Position numbers and translations under genes: made by a program
Assembly: GCA_011523655.1 (NCBI GenBank)
Contig: WTGH01000045.1
Coordinates: 1-35,026 of the forward strand
DNA from: Rhodospirillaceae bacterium
Lineage (GTDB): Bacteria; Pseudomonadota; Alphaproteobacteria; Bin65
Direction: 5' to 3'
DNA length: 35,026 nucleotides
Shown: positions 25,617-34,937 of the stretch, in pieces
Layout: each line of letters opens with the position of its first letter
Numbering within the stretch: the stretch's first letter is position 1
Notes under the pieces: generated by a model
The model's database searches: none
What the model was told of the DNA's origin: nothing
The model's input: the letters and a program-made list of their open reading frames with translations, nothing else

Positions 25617-25838
25617 TCACTCCCACGTTCCGAAGTCTTCGAGCGCCGCGTCGAGGAAGCCGCCGAGGTCGGCGTCCGCGCGGTCGGACGCGGCCGCCGA
25701 CGCGGTCTGGCGGCGGCACTCTTCGGCAAATCCCGGCGCGCGCGAATCGGGCACCCATAGCTGCACGAGGCGCAATCCGGAGGCCCGGCGGGCATCGCGA
25801 TGCTTGCGGACGCGACGGGCGGCGGAACGGTCGGTCAT
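25617..25838 (-). CDS. mazE: MazE-family antitoxin (DUF3018 type)
   Basis: This 73-residue protein belongs to the small antitoxin MazE family found before MazF in many proteobacteria. Seen: a basic N-terminus (RSAARRVRKHRDARRASGLRLVQLWVPD), the family mark, then FAEECRRQTASAAAS and an acidic C-terminus (RADADLGGFLDAALEDFGTWE) that should wrap the toxin. The ATG at 25838 has AAGGCAGAG upstream. It likely represses its own operon through the palindrome at 25864-25875. A second, N-terminally altered copy lies at 23746-24054. Confidence 0.85.
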   Translation of the reverse strand: MTDRSAARRVRKHRDARRASGLRLVQLWVPDSRAPGFAEECRRQTASAAASDRADADLGGFLDAALEDFGTWE

Positions 25839-25863
25839 GGCTCTGCCTTCGGCAATCTCGTGC

Positions 25864-25875
25864 GTTACATGTAAC
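25864..25875. promoter_or_regulatory. 12-bp palindrome upstream of mazE
   Basis: GTTACATGTAAC is a perfect palindrome 26 bp before the mazE start, in the AT-rich part of the short leader, a normal place for an antitoxin operator. Binding by MazE is inferred from position only. Confidence 0.6.
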
Positions 25876-26051
25876 ACAAATCGAGGCGATGGCAAACCCT
25901 GCGCAGCAGTCTGCTCGATCCCGCGGTTCGCTTGACGCCGTAGGGGAGGGTTTCAAACCGTTCCCTAAAGTTCGCGGGCCGGACACTGGCCGGTTCGCAC
26001 CGGATCGCTTATGTCGTTCGGACAGAGGCCGGCTTGAGAGGATCCCCTGCC

Positions 26052-26711
26052 ATGTTCTTCATCCCGCGACGCAAGCTGGAGATGCCCGCGCCGGGCCGGG
26101 CGCTGAAGGGGCGGGCGCAGGCGGTGCCGGTCGAGAACCGGCACCATGTCAACGGCAACCCGATCGAGCCGCCCTTCCCTGACGGGATGGAGACGCTGAT
26201 CGTCGGCATGGGCTGTTTCTGGGGCGCGGAGCGGGTCTTCTGGCAGGCGCCGGGCGTCTTCACGACCGCCGCGGGCTACGCCGCGGGCGAGACGCCGAAC
26301 CCGACCTACGAGGAAGTGTGCAGCGGCATGACCGGCCATAATGAGGTCGTGCTGGTCGTCTACGATCCGGCGACGATTCCCGCCGAGGAAGTCCTGAAGC
26401 TGTTCTGGGAGAACCACGATCCGACCCAGGGCATGCGCCAGGGCAACGATGTCGGCACCCAGTACCGTTCTGGCCTCTACTGCACGACGGCGGAACAGAA
26501 ATCGCGCGCCGAAGCGACGAAGGCGCTGTTCCAGGACCGGCTCGCCGCCGCCGGCTACGGGCCGATCACCACCGAAATCCTCGACGCGCCGGCGTTTTTC
26601 TATGCCGAGGACTACCACCAGCAGTATCTCGCGAAGGTCCCCGGCGGCTATTGCGGCCTCGGCGGCACGGGCGTCACCTGTCCGGCCGGCGTCGCCGTCG
26701 CGGCGGAGTAG
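26052..26711 (+). CDS. msrA: peptide methionine (S)-S-oxide reductase MsrA
   Basis: This 219-residue enzyme repairs oxidised methionine. The catalytic Cys55 lies in [36 protein letters not shown] and [23 protein letters not shown] follow, with late cysteines in [14 protein letters not shown] as candidate recycling residues. The 45-residue N-terminal extension before the core matches the longer MsrA form. The ATG at 26052 has an AG-rich site upstream. It ends 3 bp from the queG stop, tail to tail. Confidence 0.95.
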   Translation: MFFIPRRKLEMPAPGRALKGRAQAVPVENRHHVNGNPIEPPFPDGMETLIVGMGCFWGAERVFWQAPGVFTTAAGYAAGETPNPTYEEVCSGMTGHNEVVLVVYDPATIPAEEVLKLFWENHDPTQGMRQGNDVGTQYRSGLYCTTAEQKSRAEATKALFQDRLAAAGYGPITTEILDAPAFFYAEDYHQQYLAKVPGGYCGLGGTGVTCPAGVAVAAE

Positions 26712-26714
26712 CGG

Positions 26715-27818
26715 TCAGGGCGCCCACTCGGCGCGCACGTCCGGATCGGTCTCCGCCGGATCCGCGGCTGCCCTCAGCGCTTCGGCCCGCGCCGGATCGA
26801 GCCGCCGCAGCGCCCAGACCGCCGCGCCGCGCACCAGCGCCGATTCATCGCCCAGCAAGGCTTCGGCAGTCGCGGCCAGGTCGGCGCTCCCGCTGTTGCC
26901 GATCGCGATCAGGACGTTGCGGACGAAGCGGTCGCGGCCGATCCGCTTGACCGCCGACTTGCGGAACAGGGCCCGGAATCCGGCGTCGTCCAGCGTCGCC
27001 AGGTCGGCCAGCCGCGGCGCGGTCAGTTCGGCCCGCGGCAGGAAAGCGGGCTCCTCGGTCCGGCGGGCGAACTTGTTCCACGGGCAGACCGCCAGGCAAT
27101 CGTCGCAGCCGTAGATCCGGTTGCCCATAAGGGGCCGCAGCGCGCGCGGGACCGGCCCCTTGTGCTCGATGGTGAGGTAGCTGATGCAGCGCCGCGCATC
27201 GATCCGGCCGGGCGCCGGGAAGGCGCCGGTCGGGCAGATGTCGAGGCAGGCCCGGCACGAGCCGCAATGGTCCATCTCCGGCGGGTCCGCCGGGAGGTCG
27301 AGGGTCGTGAGAATGGTCCCGAGGAACAGCCAGCTGCCGAAGTCGCGCGAGACGAGGTTGGTATGCTTGCCCTGCCAGCCCAGCCCGGCCCGCTCGGCGA
27401 GCGGCTTTTCCATCAGCGGCGCGGTATCGACGAAAACCTTGACCTCGGCGTCGAAGCGCCCGGCGATCCGGCGGGCCAGCGCCTTCAGCCGCTTCTTGAC
27501 GACATCGTGATAGTCGTCGTTCTGCGTGTAGACCGAGATCGCGCCCCGGTCGCGCCTTTCGAGAACAGCGAGGGGGTCGCCGGCCGGCCCGTAGTTCACG
27601 CCCAGAACGATGGCGGTCCGCGCGTCCGGCCACATGCGCTCAGGCGAGCGGCGGCGCGCCCGGGTCATCGCCAGCCAACCCATGTCGCCGGCATAGCCCT
27701 GCAACAGGAAGCGGTCGAGATCGTCGCCCGCCGCCGCCGGCAGCCGGGCCGGCGCGAAGCGGACGGCGTCGAAGCCCAGCCGCGCCGCCTCGGCCCGGAT
27801 ATCGGCGGCGGCGCTCAT
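26715..27818 (-). CDS. queG: epoxyqueuosine reductase QueG
   Basis: This 367-residue protein carries out the last step of queuosine synthesis, reducing epoxyqueuosine in tRNA with cobalamin and iron-sulfur clusters. Seen: [22 protein letters not shown], then two 4Fe-4S motifs, [16 protein letters not shown] and [14 protein letters not shown], and a C-terminal HEAT-like helical part ([28 protein letters not shown]). It is the last gene of the minus-strand queuosine cluster, 22 bp after queF. Confidence 0.95.
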   Translation of the reverse strand: MSAAADIRAEAARLGFDAVRFAPARLPAAAGDDLDRFLLQGYAGDMGWLAMTRARRRSPERMWPDARTAIVLGVNYGPAGDPLAVLERRDRGAISVYTQNDDYHDVVKKRLKALARRIAGRFDAEVKVFVDTAPLMEKPLAERAGLGWQGKHTNLVSRDFGSWLFLGTILTTLDLPADPPEMDHCGSCRACLDICPTGAFPAPGRIDARRCISYLTIEHKGPVPRALRPLMGNRIYGCDDCLAVCPWNKFARRTEEPAFLPRAELTAPRLADLATLDDAGFRALFRKSAVKRIGRDRFVRNVLIAIGNSGSADLAATAEALLGDESALVRGAAVWALRRLDPARAEALRAAADPAETDPDVRAEWAP

Positions 27819-27840
27819 CCCCGGACCTGTCCGCGCCGGG

Positions 27841-28308
27841 TCAGCCGCGCCCGCGATAGGGCGGCACGCCCTGGTCCGGCAGCCACAGGCCGTCCGGCGG
27901 TTCGCCGGTCTGCCAGAACACGTCGATCGGCATGCCGCCGCGCGGATACCAGTAGCCGCCGATGCGCAGCCAGGCCGGCGCCAGCACGTCGACCAGCCGT
28001 TCGCCGATGCCGACGGTGCAGGCCTCGTGGAACGCGCCGTGGTTGCGGAAGGAGGTCAGGAACAGCTTGAGGGACTTGCTCTCGACGATCCGTTCGGCCG
28101 GCACATAGTCGATGACCAGATGGGCGAAATCCGGCTGGCCGGTGAGCGGGCACAGCGAGGTGAATTCCGGGCAGACGAAGCGCACCAGATAGGTCTTGCC
28201 GGGGTGCGGATTGGGGACGGATTCGATGACCGCCTCGTCGGGCGAGGCGGGAATTTCCGTCGGCTGGCCCAATTGGGTGAGCGTGTGGGTTTCGGTCGGC
28301 GCGGACAT
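27841..28308 (-). CDS. queF: NADPH-dependent preQ0 reductase QueF (short type)
   Basis: This protein of about 155 residues reduces 7-cyano-7-deazaguanine to preQ1. The nucleophilic Cys is in [16 protein letters not shown], and [20 protein letters not shown] is the substrate-binding family motif. It is of the single-domain type. Two starts are possible at 28314 and 28308; the second has GAGAGGG at a better distance. It lies between tgt and queG. Confidence 0.94.
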   Translation of the reverse strand: MSAPTETHTLTQLGQPTEIPASPDEAVIESVPNPHPGKTYLVRFVCPEFTSLCPLTGQPDFAHLVIDYVPAERIVESKSLKLFLTSFRNHGAFHEACTVGIGERLVDVLAPAWLRIGGYWYPRGGMPIDVFWQTGEPPDGLWLPDQGVPPYRGRG

Positions 28309-28341
28309 GGACATCCCTCTCGGGCGTGCTGCGGCGGGCGC

Positions 28342-29469
28342 TCATGCGGCCTGCGGATCGAAGGCTGCCTCGGCGGCGGCGTGCTCCCGGCTGTATAGCG
28401 CGAAATTGCCGGTTTCGACCGCGGACCGGATGTCCCGCATCAGGTCCTGGAAATGCTGAAGGTTGTGCCAGGTGAGCAGGATCGGCCCGAGCATCTCGCC
28501 GGCCTTGAACAGGTGGTGCAGATAGGCCCGGCTGAAGCGCCGGCAGGCCGGGCAGGCGCAATCCGGATCGAGCGGCCGGTCCGCCCCGGCATGGCGCGCG
28601 TTGCGGATGTTGAGTTCGCCGCCCGGCACGAACGCCTTGCCGGTGCGGCCGGACCGGGTCGGCAGGACGCAGTCGAACATGTCGATGCCGCGGGCGACCG
28701 CCCCGACAATGTCCGACGGCCGGCCGACGCCCATCAGGTAGCGCGGCTTCTCGCCGGGCAGGGCCGGCGTCGTCACCTCAAGCGCGTCGAACATGGCCTG
28801 CTGGCCCTCGCCGACCGCCAGGCCGCCGACGGCGTAGCCCTCGAAGCCGATGTCGGCCAGCGCTGCCGCGGATTCGGCGCGCAGGTCCGGGAACACGCTG
28901 CCCTGCACGATGCCGAACTGGCCGTAGCCGGGCCGGGCGCGGAAGGCGGCGCGGCTCCGCTCCGCCCAGCGCATCGACAGGCGCATCGAGTCCGCTGCCG
29001 CAGCCTCCTCCACGGGCCATGGCGTGCATTCGTCCAGGACCATGGAGACCGTCGCATCCAGATCGTCCTGGATCGCCGTCGAGCGCTCGGGCGTGAGCGC
29101 ATGTTCGCTGCCGTCGATATGGGAGCGGAAGGTGACGCCCTCTTCGGAAAGGGTGCGCAGGCTGCCGAGCGACATGACCTGGAAGCCGCCGCTGTCGGTG
29201 AGGATCGGGCCGGGCCAGTCCATGAAGCGGTGCAGGCCGCCCAGTTCCTTCACGCGGGCCGCGCCCGGCCGCAGCATCAGGTGATAGGTGTTGCCGAGCA
29301 CGATCTCCGCGCCGGTGCCCGCGACATGCGCCGGCAGCATGGCCTTGACCGTGCCCGCGGTGCCGACCGGCATGAAGGCCGGGGTCTCCGCCGTGCCGTG
29401 GGCCGTGTGCAGCCGGCCGCGCCGGGCCGCGCCGTCGGTCGCCAACATTTCGAATCGGAACCCGGTCAC
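28342..29469 (-). CDS. tgt: queuine tRNA-ribosyltransferase (TGT)
   Basis: This 375-residue enzyme exchanges guanine 34 of certain tRNAs for preQ1. Seen: [15 protein letters not shown], the catalytic region [40 protein letters not shown] and the zinc site [18 protein letters not shown]. The GTG start overlaps the queA stop by 4 bp (GTGA), so translation is coupled. Confidence 0.96.
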   Translation of the reverse strand: MTGFRFEMLATDGAARRGRLHTAHGTAETPAFMPVGTAGTVKAMLPAHVAGTGAEIVLGNTYHLMLRPGAARVKELGGLHRFMDWPGPILTDSGGFQVMSLGSLRTLSEEGVTFRSHIDGSEHALTPERSTAIQDDLDATVSMVLDECTPWPVEEAAAADSMRLSMRWAERSRAAFRARPGYGQFGIVQGSVFPDLRAESAAALADIGFEGYAVGGLAVGEGQQAMFDALEVTTPALPGEKPRYLMGVGRPSDIVGAVARGIDMFDCVLPTRSGRTGKAFVPGGELNIRNARHAGADRPLDPDCACPACRRFSRAYLHHLFKAGEMLGPILLTWHNLQHFQDLMRDIRSAVETGNFALYSREHAAAEAAFDPQAA

Positions 29470-30557
29470 TTCTCGCGCTCCAGCAGGCAGGCGTCGCCGT
29501 AGGAGTAGAAGCGGTAGCCGCGTTCGACGGCATGGGCGTAGGCGGCTTTCATCCGCGCCGTGCCGGCGAAGGCGCAGACCAGCATGAACAGGGTCGAGCG
29601 CGGCAGGTGGAAATTGGTCAGCAGCAGATCGGCGCTGCGGACCGGCGAACCGGGGACGATGAAGATGTCGGTCTCTCCCACAAACGGGCGGACCCGGCCG
29701 CTGCCGTCGGTGCAGCTTTCCAGCAGGCGCAGGCTCGTCGTGCCGACGGCGACGATCCGGCCGCCGGCGGCGCGCGCGTCGTTAATCCGCTGCGCCGTTG
29801 CTGCGGAGACCGTGCCGGTTTCGGCGTGCATCCGATGGTCGGCCACCCGCGCCGCCTTGACCGGCAGGAAGGTGCCGGCGCCGACATGCAGGGTGACGAA
29901 AGCGCGGTCGACGCCGCGCCGGTCCAGCGCCCCGAACAGGTCTTCGGTAAAATGCAGCCCGGCCGTCGGCGCGGCGACGGCGCCGCGCGCACGCGCATAG
30001 ACCGTCTGGTAATCGTCCCGGTCGTCCCGGCACGCTCCCGCCCGGGCGATGTAGGGCGGCAGCGGCATTTCTCCGGCTGCGTCGAGGGCTTCCAGCAGCG
30101 CCGCCGCCCCGGCCTCGAAGGCGAGCAGGACTTCGCCGCCTGTCCGTTTCTCCACAACCGTCGCTTCGGGCAGGCCGGGGCAGCGCACGGTATCGCCGGG
30201 TTTGAGCCGCTTGCCCGGCCGGGCGAAAGCCAGCCAGCGCGTCTCCGCCCCGCTTCCGCCCGGCATCTGCCGATGCAGGGTCAGTTCGATACCGGCCTCG
30301 CCGCGCGCCGCCGACCGGACGCCGCGCAGCCGCGCCGGGATCACCTTCGTATCGTTCATCACCAGCAGGTCGCCGGGGCGCAGCAAGGCCGGCAGGTCGC
30401 GCACCGTCCGGTCGGCCAGCCCGCCGCCGACCCCGTCGCCCACCCCGTCGCCCACCCCGTCGCCCACACAGAGCAGCCGCGCCGAATCCCGCGGCCGCGC
30501 CGGCGCCTGGGCGATCCGGTCTTTCGGCAGGGCAAAATCGAAGTCGTCGACGCGCAT
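29466..30557 (-). CDS. queA: S-adenosylmethionine:tRNA ribosyltransferase-isomerase QueA
   Basis: This 363-residue enzyme transfers and isomerises the ribosyl part of SAM onto preQ1-tRNA to make epoxyqueuosine. Seen: [67 protein letters not shown] and [14 protein letters not shown]. An unusual insert, [15 protein letters not shown], produced by a 12-bp repeat, lies near residue 32 between conserved parts. It is the first gene of the queuosine cluster, divergent from hpnC. Confidence 0.95.
   Translation of the reverse strand: MRVDDFDFALPKDRIAQAPARPRDSARLLCVGDGVGDGVGDGVGGGLADRTVRDLPALLRPGDLLVMNDTKVIPARLRGVRSAARGEAGIELTLHRQMPGGSGAETRWLAFARPGKRLKPGDTVRCPGLPEATVVEKRTGGEVLLAFEAGAAALLEALDAAGEMPLPPYIARAGACRDDRDDYQTVYARARGAVAAPTAGLHFTEDLFGALDRRGVDRAFVTLHVGAGTFLPVKAARVADHRMHAETGTVSAATAQRINDARAAGGRIVAVGTTSLRLLESCTDGSGRVRPFVGETDIFIVPGSPVRSADLLLTNFHLPRSTLFMLVCAFAGTARMKAAYAHAVERGYRFYSYGDACLLEREK
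30431..30466 (-). repeat. three perfect tandem 12-bp units inside queA
   Basis: The unit CCCCGTCGCCCA (plus strand) occurs three times without change, coding GDGV-type tetrapeptides in frame near the QueA N-terminus. A partial further unit precedes it. Confidence 0.92.
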
Positions 30558-30727
30558 CGGGCTCCCGTCGGCGCGGGTTTCGGCCTGGGCCGGGTTCCGG
30601 CGGTTTCCCTACAGCAATTGGCTTGCGGCTGCGAACGTGGTAGCGGGCCGTATCGTCGCTTTTTCCGCCCGGCAGGACCGCTCCCCTATGGGTTCGGCCC
30701 GCCGGCAGGGCCATGCCGAGGCACTCT

Positions 30728-31603
30728 ATGACAACGGCGGAGACCCCATCGGGCAAGGGCGCCGGGGACGAGAACTTTCCCGTCGGCTCCTTCCTGCTGC
30801 CACGGCGGCTCCGCCCGAAGGTCGCGATCTTCTACGCCTATGCCCGGGCGATCGACGATATCGCGGACAATCCCGCGCTCGATCCCGACGACAAGATCGC
30901 CCGCCTCGAGGGGTTCGACCGTGCGCTGACCGGCAAGACCGACGATCCGGTCTACGAAAAGGCGCACCGCGTCCGCGAGACCCTGTCCGGGACGGGGCAG
31001 GTCATCCGCCATTGCCGGGACCTGATCGTCGCCTTCAAGCAGGACGCCGTGAAGTCCCGCTACGACGATTGGGACGACCTGATGAACTATTGCCGCCACT
31101 CGGCGGCGCCGGTCGGCCGCTTCCTGATCGACCTGCACGGCGGGCCGGACAGCGCCTGGCCCGCCGCCGACGCCCTGTGCAATGCCTTGCAGGTCATCAA
31201 CCACCTGCAGGACTGCGCCGACGACTACCGCAGCCTCGACCGGGTCTACCTGCCCGGCGACTGGATGGCGGCCGAGGGTGCGGCGGTCGAGGAGCTGGCT
31301 CTGGACGCCATGCCGCCCGGCCTGAAACGGGTCAAGGACCGCTGCCTCGACGGCGTCGATGCGCTGCTTCGCGACGCGCGGCCCCTGATGCCGGCGCTGC
31401 GCAGCCGCCGCCTGGCCTGGGAGAGCGCCACCATCCTCGCCCTGGCGCACAGCCTGTCGAAGCGCCTGCGCGCCGGCGATCCGGTGGCGGCGCGCATCGA
31501 ACTGTCGAAGCCCCGCGCCGCCCTCACCGCCGGCCGCGGCGTGCTCGGCGAACTGGGCCGGGCCTGGATGATGCGCCCACGGTCGCCGACGCCGGGGACG
31601 TGA
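30728..31603 (+). CDS. hpnC: HpnC, hydroxysqualene synthase / presqualene route first-gene homologue
   Basis: This protein of about 291 residues is of the squalene/phytoene synthase fold. The first Asp-rich motif is in YAYARAIDDIADNP and the second in HLQDCADDYRSLDRVYLP, with NYCRHSAAPVGRF between. In the three-enzyme bacterial squalene route HpnD makes presqualene diphosphate, HpnC turns it into hydroxysqualene and HpnE reduces that to squalene. The ATG at 30728 has GAGG at 7 bp; one at 30713 is an alternative. Unlike the usual hpnC-hpnD order, an opposing NYN gene follows. Confidence 0.9.
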   Translation: MTTAETPSGKGAGDENFPVGSFLLPRRLRPKVAIFYAYARAIDDIADNPALDPDDKIARLEGFDRALTGKTDDPVYEKAHRVRETLSGTGQVIRHCRDLIVAFKQDAVKSRYDDWDDLMNYCRHSAAPVGRFLIDLHGGPDSAWPAADALCNALQVINHLQDCADDYRSLDRVYLPGDWMAAEGAAVEELALDAMPPGLKRVKDRCLDGVDALLRDARPLMPALRSRRLAWESATILALAHSLSKRLRAGDPVAARIELSKPRAALTAGRGVLGELGRAWMMRPRSPTPGT

Positions 31604-31722
31604 GGCGGGCCGATCGGCGCGACCCAAAGCCGGGAACGGCATAATAGCGCCATTTCGCGGAGTGCAGATGTATGGCGAGGGGCGCCCCGGTGCCGTTGCA
31701 CGTCGAGGCAACAGGCGCTGAT

Positions 31723-32340
31723 CTATCGCCCGCGACCTGCCGGGCCGGATTGCCTGACGGTTCGCGGGCGATAATCCCGCGGATCGAGACAGGCATCGTA
31801 GACATGCCGTTCAATGGGCAGCCAGTCGGTGCGGTCGATACCCCGCCGCGACGTGGCTGTCGGGCTGGACGGAAACGCAGATACCAGCTTGATCCAGCGC
31901 TCCTGCGAGCGGGCGATTCTGCGCACTTCCCGGGCGACCTCGGCCAGATCCTGGTCCTGGCTGAAATTCACTCCGACATCGTAGTGCATCTCGCGGGCCA
32001 TCCGTATTACATCGAGGGCTATGCGGACATCGATACCCTTCTCCACCGGTCTGCCGCCGGGGTATTTCAATGTTCGATAGGTGACATGAATTCCGCCGTT
32101 CCGCATCGCCCGCAGCCGTTTCGTCCAATAGCCGTGCCAGAACGGGTCCCTATCGGCTTTGGGAACGCCGGTGTAGTAACGCACGCCCCGGTTTTGCCAG
32201 CCGTATTCGCCGCAAACGGCATCGAACAGCTTGTTCGGGTCATGGTTGGGATGGTGGTGGCCGAACGCTTCCTTGGCGTGGCGGAAGAGGTTCTGACCAT
32301 CGATAAAGGCGATGGCCCGTTTGATCGCGGGCTCTTCCAT
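31723..32340 (-). CDS. NYN-domain protein, putative RNase
   Basis: This 205-residue protein is of the NYN/LabA (PIN-like nuclease) family. Seen: an early AIAFIDGQNLFRH with Asp14, EKGIDVRIALDVIRMA in the middle and SQDQDLAEVAREVRR later, giving the acidic residues expected for a metal-dependent nuclease; the usual SxDxD form appears as SQDQD. The C-terminal third is Arg-rich. The ATG at 32340 has AGG 8 bp before it. The gene runs opposite to, and between, hpnC and hpnD, with base composition lower in GC, so it looks inserted. Its leader has a candidate pseudoknot. The RNA target is unknown. Confidence 0.8.
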   Translation of the reverse strand: MEEPAIKRAIAFIDGQNLFRHAKEAFGHHHPNHDPNKLFDAVCGEYGWQNRGVRYYTGVPKADRDPFWHGYWTKRLRAMRNGGIHVTYRTLKYPGGRPVEKGIDVRIALDVIRMAREMHYDVGVNFSQDQDLAEVAREVRRIARSQERWIKLVSAFPSSPTATSRRGIDRTDWLPIERHVYDACLDPRDYRPRTVRQSGPAGRGR

Positions 32341-32664
32341 CGGCAATACCTGCAAACAATAACCCCCCCGGGGCCCATGCAGGCAAATCCGGGGGGGAGC
32401 AAGTTCGCGGGGAACATGTGGTGAATACGAATCCGGTGTCAATACTTAAGTTGACTCCGGTATTCGGCTGCTTCCGTCTTCACCGCAACAGCGCCGACTG
32501 GCCGAAGCGCAGTATCCGTTCCCGATCGGCGCATCGCCCGCCCGCCGCGCCGTCCTTTCCCGGCTTTGAAGGCTTCGGCCGCCGACGCCGGAGACACAGA
32601 CAAGGACACCGCCGAAAAAAGCGTGACGCCGTTCGATGGCGGGCGATAGAGTCGCCCGGTAAAC
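32341..32664. other. 324-bp divergent leader between the NYN gene and hpnD
   Basis: The NYN side holds the candidate pseudoknot leader at 32349-32397. Near 32437-32458 a partly symmetrical GTCAA-TACTTAA-GTTGAC block contains -35-like TTGAC on both strands, so divergent promoters could sit here, but no matching -10 box is convincing. The rest is GC-rich and carries nothing recognised. Confidence 0.4.
32349..32397 (-). promoter_or_regulatory. candidate H-type pseudoknot in NYN gene leader
   Basis: On the minus strand, stem A pairs 32389-32397 with 32363-32371 (CCCCCCCGG with CCGGGGGGG, nine GC pairs). Stem B pairs 32378-32383 with 32349-32354 (CCTGCA with TGCAGG, six pairs). The order A, B, A', B' is interleaved, as in an H-type pseudoknot, with joining loops of 5, 6 and 8 bases. 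Stem B contains the AGG ribosome binding site, so the fold would block translation. Stem A followed by a T-rich stretch could also act as a terminator. No folding program was run. Confidence 0.45.
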
Positions 32665-33627
32665 GTGAAGGCATTGCCGCCCCGACAGCCTCGTTCCGTG
32701 ACCGCAACCGCCCCCGACCCCGACCGCCCGCCGCCGCCCGGCCCCGATACCGGCACGGATAACGCCGCCGCCGACAGCCTGCCGCCGCCGGATTTCGAGG
32801 CGCTGACCCACGCGCAGGAGATCGTCCAGGCGTCGGGCACCTCCTTCCTCGCCGCCATGAAAATCCTGCCGGAGGACCGGCGCAACGCGATGTTCGCGAT
32901 CTACGCCTTCTGCCGGGAGGTCGACGACATCGCCGACGCGGCCGCGCCGGCGGCGGAGAAGATCGGCCGGCTGCAAATCTGGCGCCGGGAGATCGACCGG
33001 GTCTACCGCGGCGATCCGCAGATCATGACCCTGCGCGCGCTGGTGCGGCCGGTGCGCCAGTTCGGACTTGAGAAGGAGGATTTCCTCGCCGTCATCGACG
33101 GCATGGAGATGGACGCAATAGAGGACATTCGCGGGCCGAGCCTGGCGGCGCTCGACACCTATTGCGACCGGGTGGCGTCCGCGGTCGGCCGGCTCTCGAT
33201 CCGGGCGTTCGGCGCCGAGGGGGAGCGGGGCCGCCGGGTCGCCCATCATCTCGGCCGCGCACTGCAGCTGACCAACATCCTGCGCGATCTGGACGAAGAC
33301 GCAAGGCGCGGCCGGCTTTACCTGCCCGCCGAGCTGATCGCCGCGCAGGGACTGGAGTCGCGCGATCCCTATACGGTGCTCGGCCATTCGGCCCTGCCGG
33401 CGATCTGCGCCGAGGTCGCACGCATGGCCAAGCAGCACTACCGGATGGCGCTGCAACACATGCGCCGGAGCCGGCGTGGCCCGATGCGGCCGGCGCGGAT
33501 GATGATGATGGGCTACCGCGCCATTCTGGCCGCGCTGGAGCGGCGCGGCTGGCAGCGCTATGCCGAGCCGGTGTCGCTTTCCCGGCCGCGCAAACTGTGG
33601 ATCGCCGTGCGTTACGGCCTGATCTGA
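32665..33627 (+). CDS. hpnD: HpnD, presqualene diphosphate synthase
   Basis: This protein of about 320 residues is a squalene/phytoene synthase fold enzyme joining two farnesyl diphosphates into presqualene diphosphate. Seen: SGTSFLAAMKILPEDRRNAMFAIYAFCREVDDIADA (first Asp motif), DTYCDRVASAVGRLS, and LTNILRDLDEDARRGRLYLP (second Asp motif). The N-terminal 40 residues are Pro-rich and disordered-looking; the GTG starts at 32665 and 32698 lack a good ribosome binding site, so the exact start is uncertain. It ends 5 bp before hpnE. Confidence 0.92.
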   Translation: MKALPPRQPRSVTATAPDPDRPPPPGPDTGTDNAAADSLPPPDFEALTHAQEIVQASGTSFLAAMKILPEDRRNAMFAIYAFCREVDDIADAAAPAAEKIGRLQIWRREIDRVYRGDPQIMTLRALVRPVRQFGLEKEDFLAVIDGMEMDAIEDIRGPSLAALDTYCDRVASAVGRLSIRAFGAEGERGRRVAHHLGRALQLTNILRDLDEDARRGRLYLPAELIAAQGLESRDPYTVLGHSALPAICAEVARMAKQHYRMALQHMRRSRRGPMRPARMMMMGYRAILAALERRGWQRYAEPVSLSRPRKLWIAVRYGLI

Positions 33628-33632
33628 GCCGG

Positions 33633-34937
33633 ATGACGTCCGATACCGCCTCCCGGGCCTGGGTGATCGGCGCCGGCCTCGCCGGCCTGTCCGCGGCGGT
33701 GCGGCTCGCCGGGCTGGGCTGGTCGGTCACCGTGTTCGAAACGGCCGGCCAGCCGGGCGGGCGCTGCCGCTCGTTCCACGATTCCGCGCTCGACCGCACG
33801 ATCGACAACGGCAACCACCTGCTGCTATCCGGCAACCGGTCGGCCATGGCGCTGCTGCGCGACATCGGGGCGCCGGACCCGCTGATCGAGGTTGCGCCCG
33901 CGCGCCTGCCGTTCGTCGATCTCGGATCGGGCGCGCGCTGGACCCTGCGGCCGAACCGCGGGCCGCTGCCCTGGTGGGTCTGCGCGCCGGGCCGGCGCGT
34001 GCCGGATACCGGACTTGCGGACTATGCCGCCGCCCTGAAGCTGCGGCGGGCCGGGGACCGCACGGTCGCGGAGTTGTTCGACGGGCCGCCGGGCTCGGCG
34101 CGCCGCCGCCTCTACGAACGCTTCTGGGAGCCGATGGCGGTTGCGGTCCTGAACACCGAAGCCGCCGCCGGCGCGGCCCGGCTGCTCTGGCCGGTGATGG
34201 CGGAGATCCTGTTTCGCGGCGAGACCGCCTTCCGCCCCTGCATCGCGCGAACCGGCCTGTCCGAAAGTTTCGCCGATCCGGCGGTGACATGGCTGGAGGC
34301 CCGCGGCGGCCGGTTCCGGCCCGGCGTCCGCATCCGTTCGGTCTCCTTCGGCGATGCCGCGGTGTCCGCGCTGAACGCCGGCGGGGAGACGGTCGCGGTC
34401 GCGCCGGGCGAACCCGTCGTGAGCGCCGTGCCGCCCGCCGCCTGCGCCGCCCTGTTCCCGGATGTCGCGACGCCGGCGGAATACCGGCCGATCGTCAACC
34501 TGCATTACGTTGTGGATGGCGGGGTCGTCGGCGACGGGTTCGCCCTGCCCGGCGGTCTGCCGCTGCTGGGCCTGATCGGGGGAACGGCGCAATGGCTGTT
34601 CCTGCGCGGCGACGTGCTCTCCGTCACCATCAGCGCCGGGGTCGCCGAGGCCGGCCTGCCCCACGACCGGCTCGCCGGCACGGTTTGGGAGGAAATCTGC
34701 CGGGCAACCGGCGCGGCAGGCCCCGTGCCGCCCTGCCGGGTCATCACCGAAAAGCGCGCCACAATCGCCCAGACGCCGGCCCAGGACCGGCTGCGGCCGG
34801 GCGCGCGGACCCGCTGGCGCAACCTGTATCTCGCCGGCGACTGGACCGACACCGGCCTGCCGGCCACCATCGAAGGCGCGATCCGTTCGGGCGAGACCGC
34901 CGCAAACGCCATCGGCCGTCCGCCGGCGGCGGGATAG
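33633..34937 (+). CDS. hpnE: HpnE, hydroxysqualene dehydroxylase (FAD-dependent)
   Basis: This 434-residue flavoprotein has an N-terminal FAD-binding motif (VIGAGLAGLSAAVRLAGLGWSVTVFE), GGRCRSFHD, DNGNHLLLSGN, ERFWEPMAVAVLNT, and a C-terminal LYLAGDWTDTGLPATIEGAIRSGETAA typical of amine oxidase/phytoene desaturase-like enzymes. HpnE reduces hydroxysqualene to squalene. Five bases separate it from hpnD. A squalene-hopene cyclase gene would be expected next, but the window ends after 89 bp. Confidence 0.93.
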   Translation: MTSDTASRAWVIGAGLAGLSAAVRLAGLGWSVTVFETAGQPGGRCRSFHDSALDRTIDNGNHLLLSGNRSAMALLRDIGAPDPLIEVAPARLPFVDLGSGARWTLRPNRGPLPWWVCAPGRRVPDTGLADYAAALKLRRAGDRTVAELFDGPPGSARRRLYERFWEPMAVAVLNTEAAAGAARLLWPVMAEILFRGETAFRPCIARTGLSESFADPAVTWLEARGGRFRPGVRIRSVSFGDAAVSALNAGGETVAVAPGEPVVSAVPPAACAALFPDVATPAEYRPIVNLHYVVDGGVVGDGFALPGGLPLLGLIGGTAQWLFLRGDVLSVTISAGVAEAGLPHDRLAGTVWEEICRATGAAGPVPPCRVITEKRATIAQTPAQDRLRPGARTRWRNLYLAGDWTDTGLPATIEGAIRSGETAANAIGRPPAAG

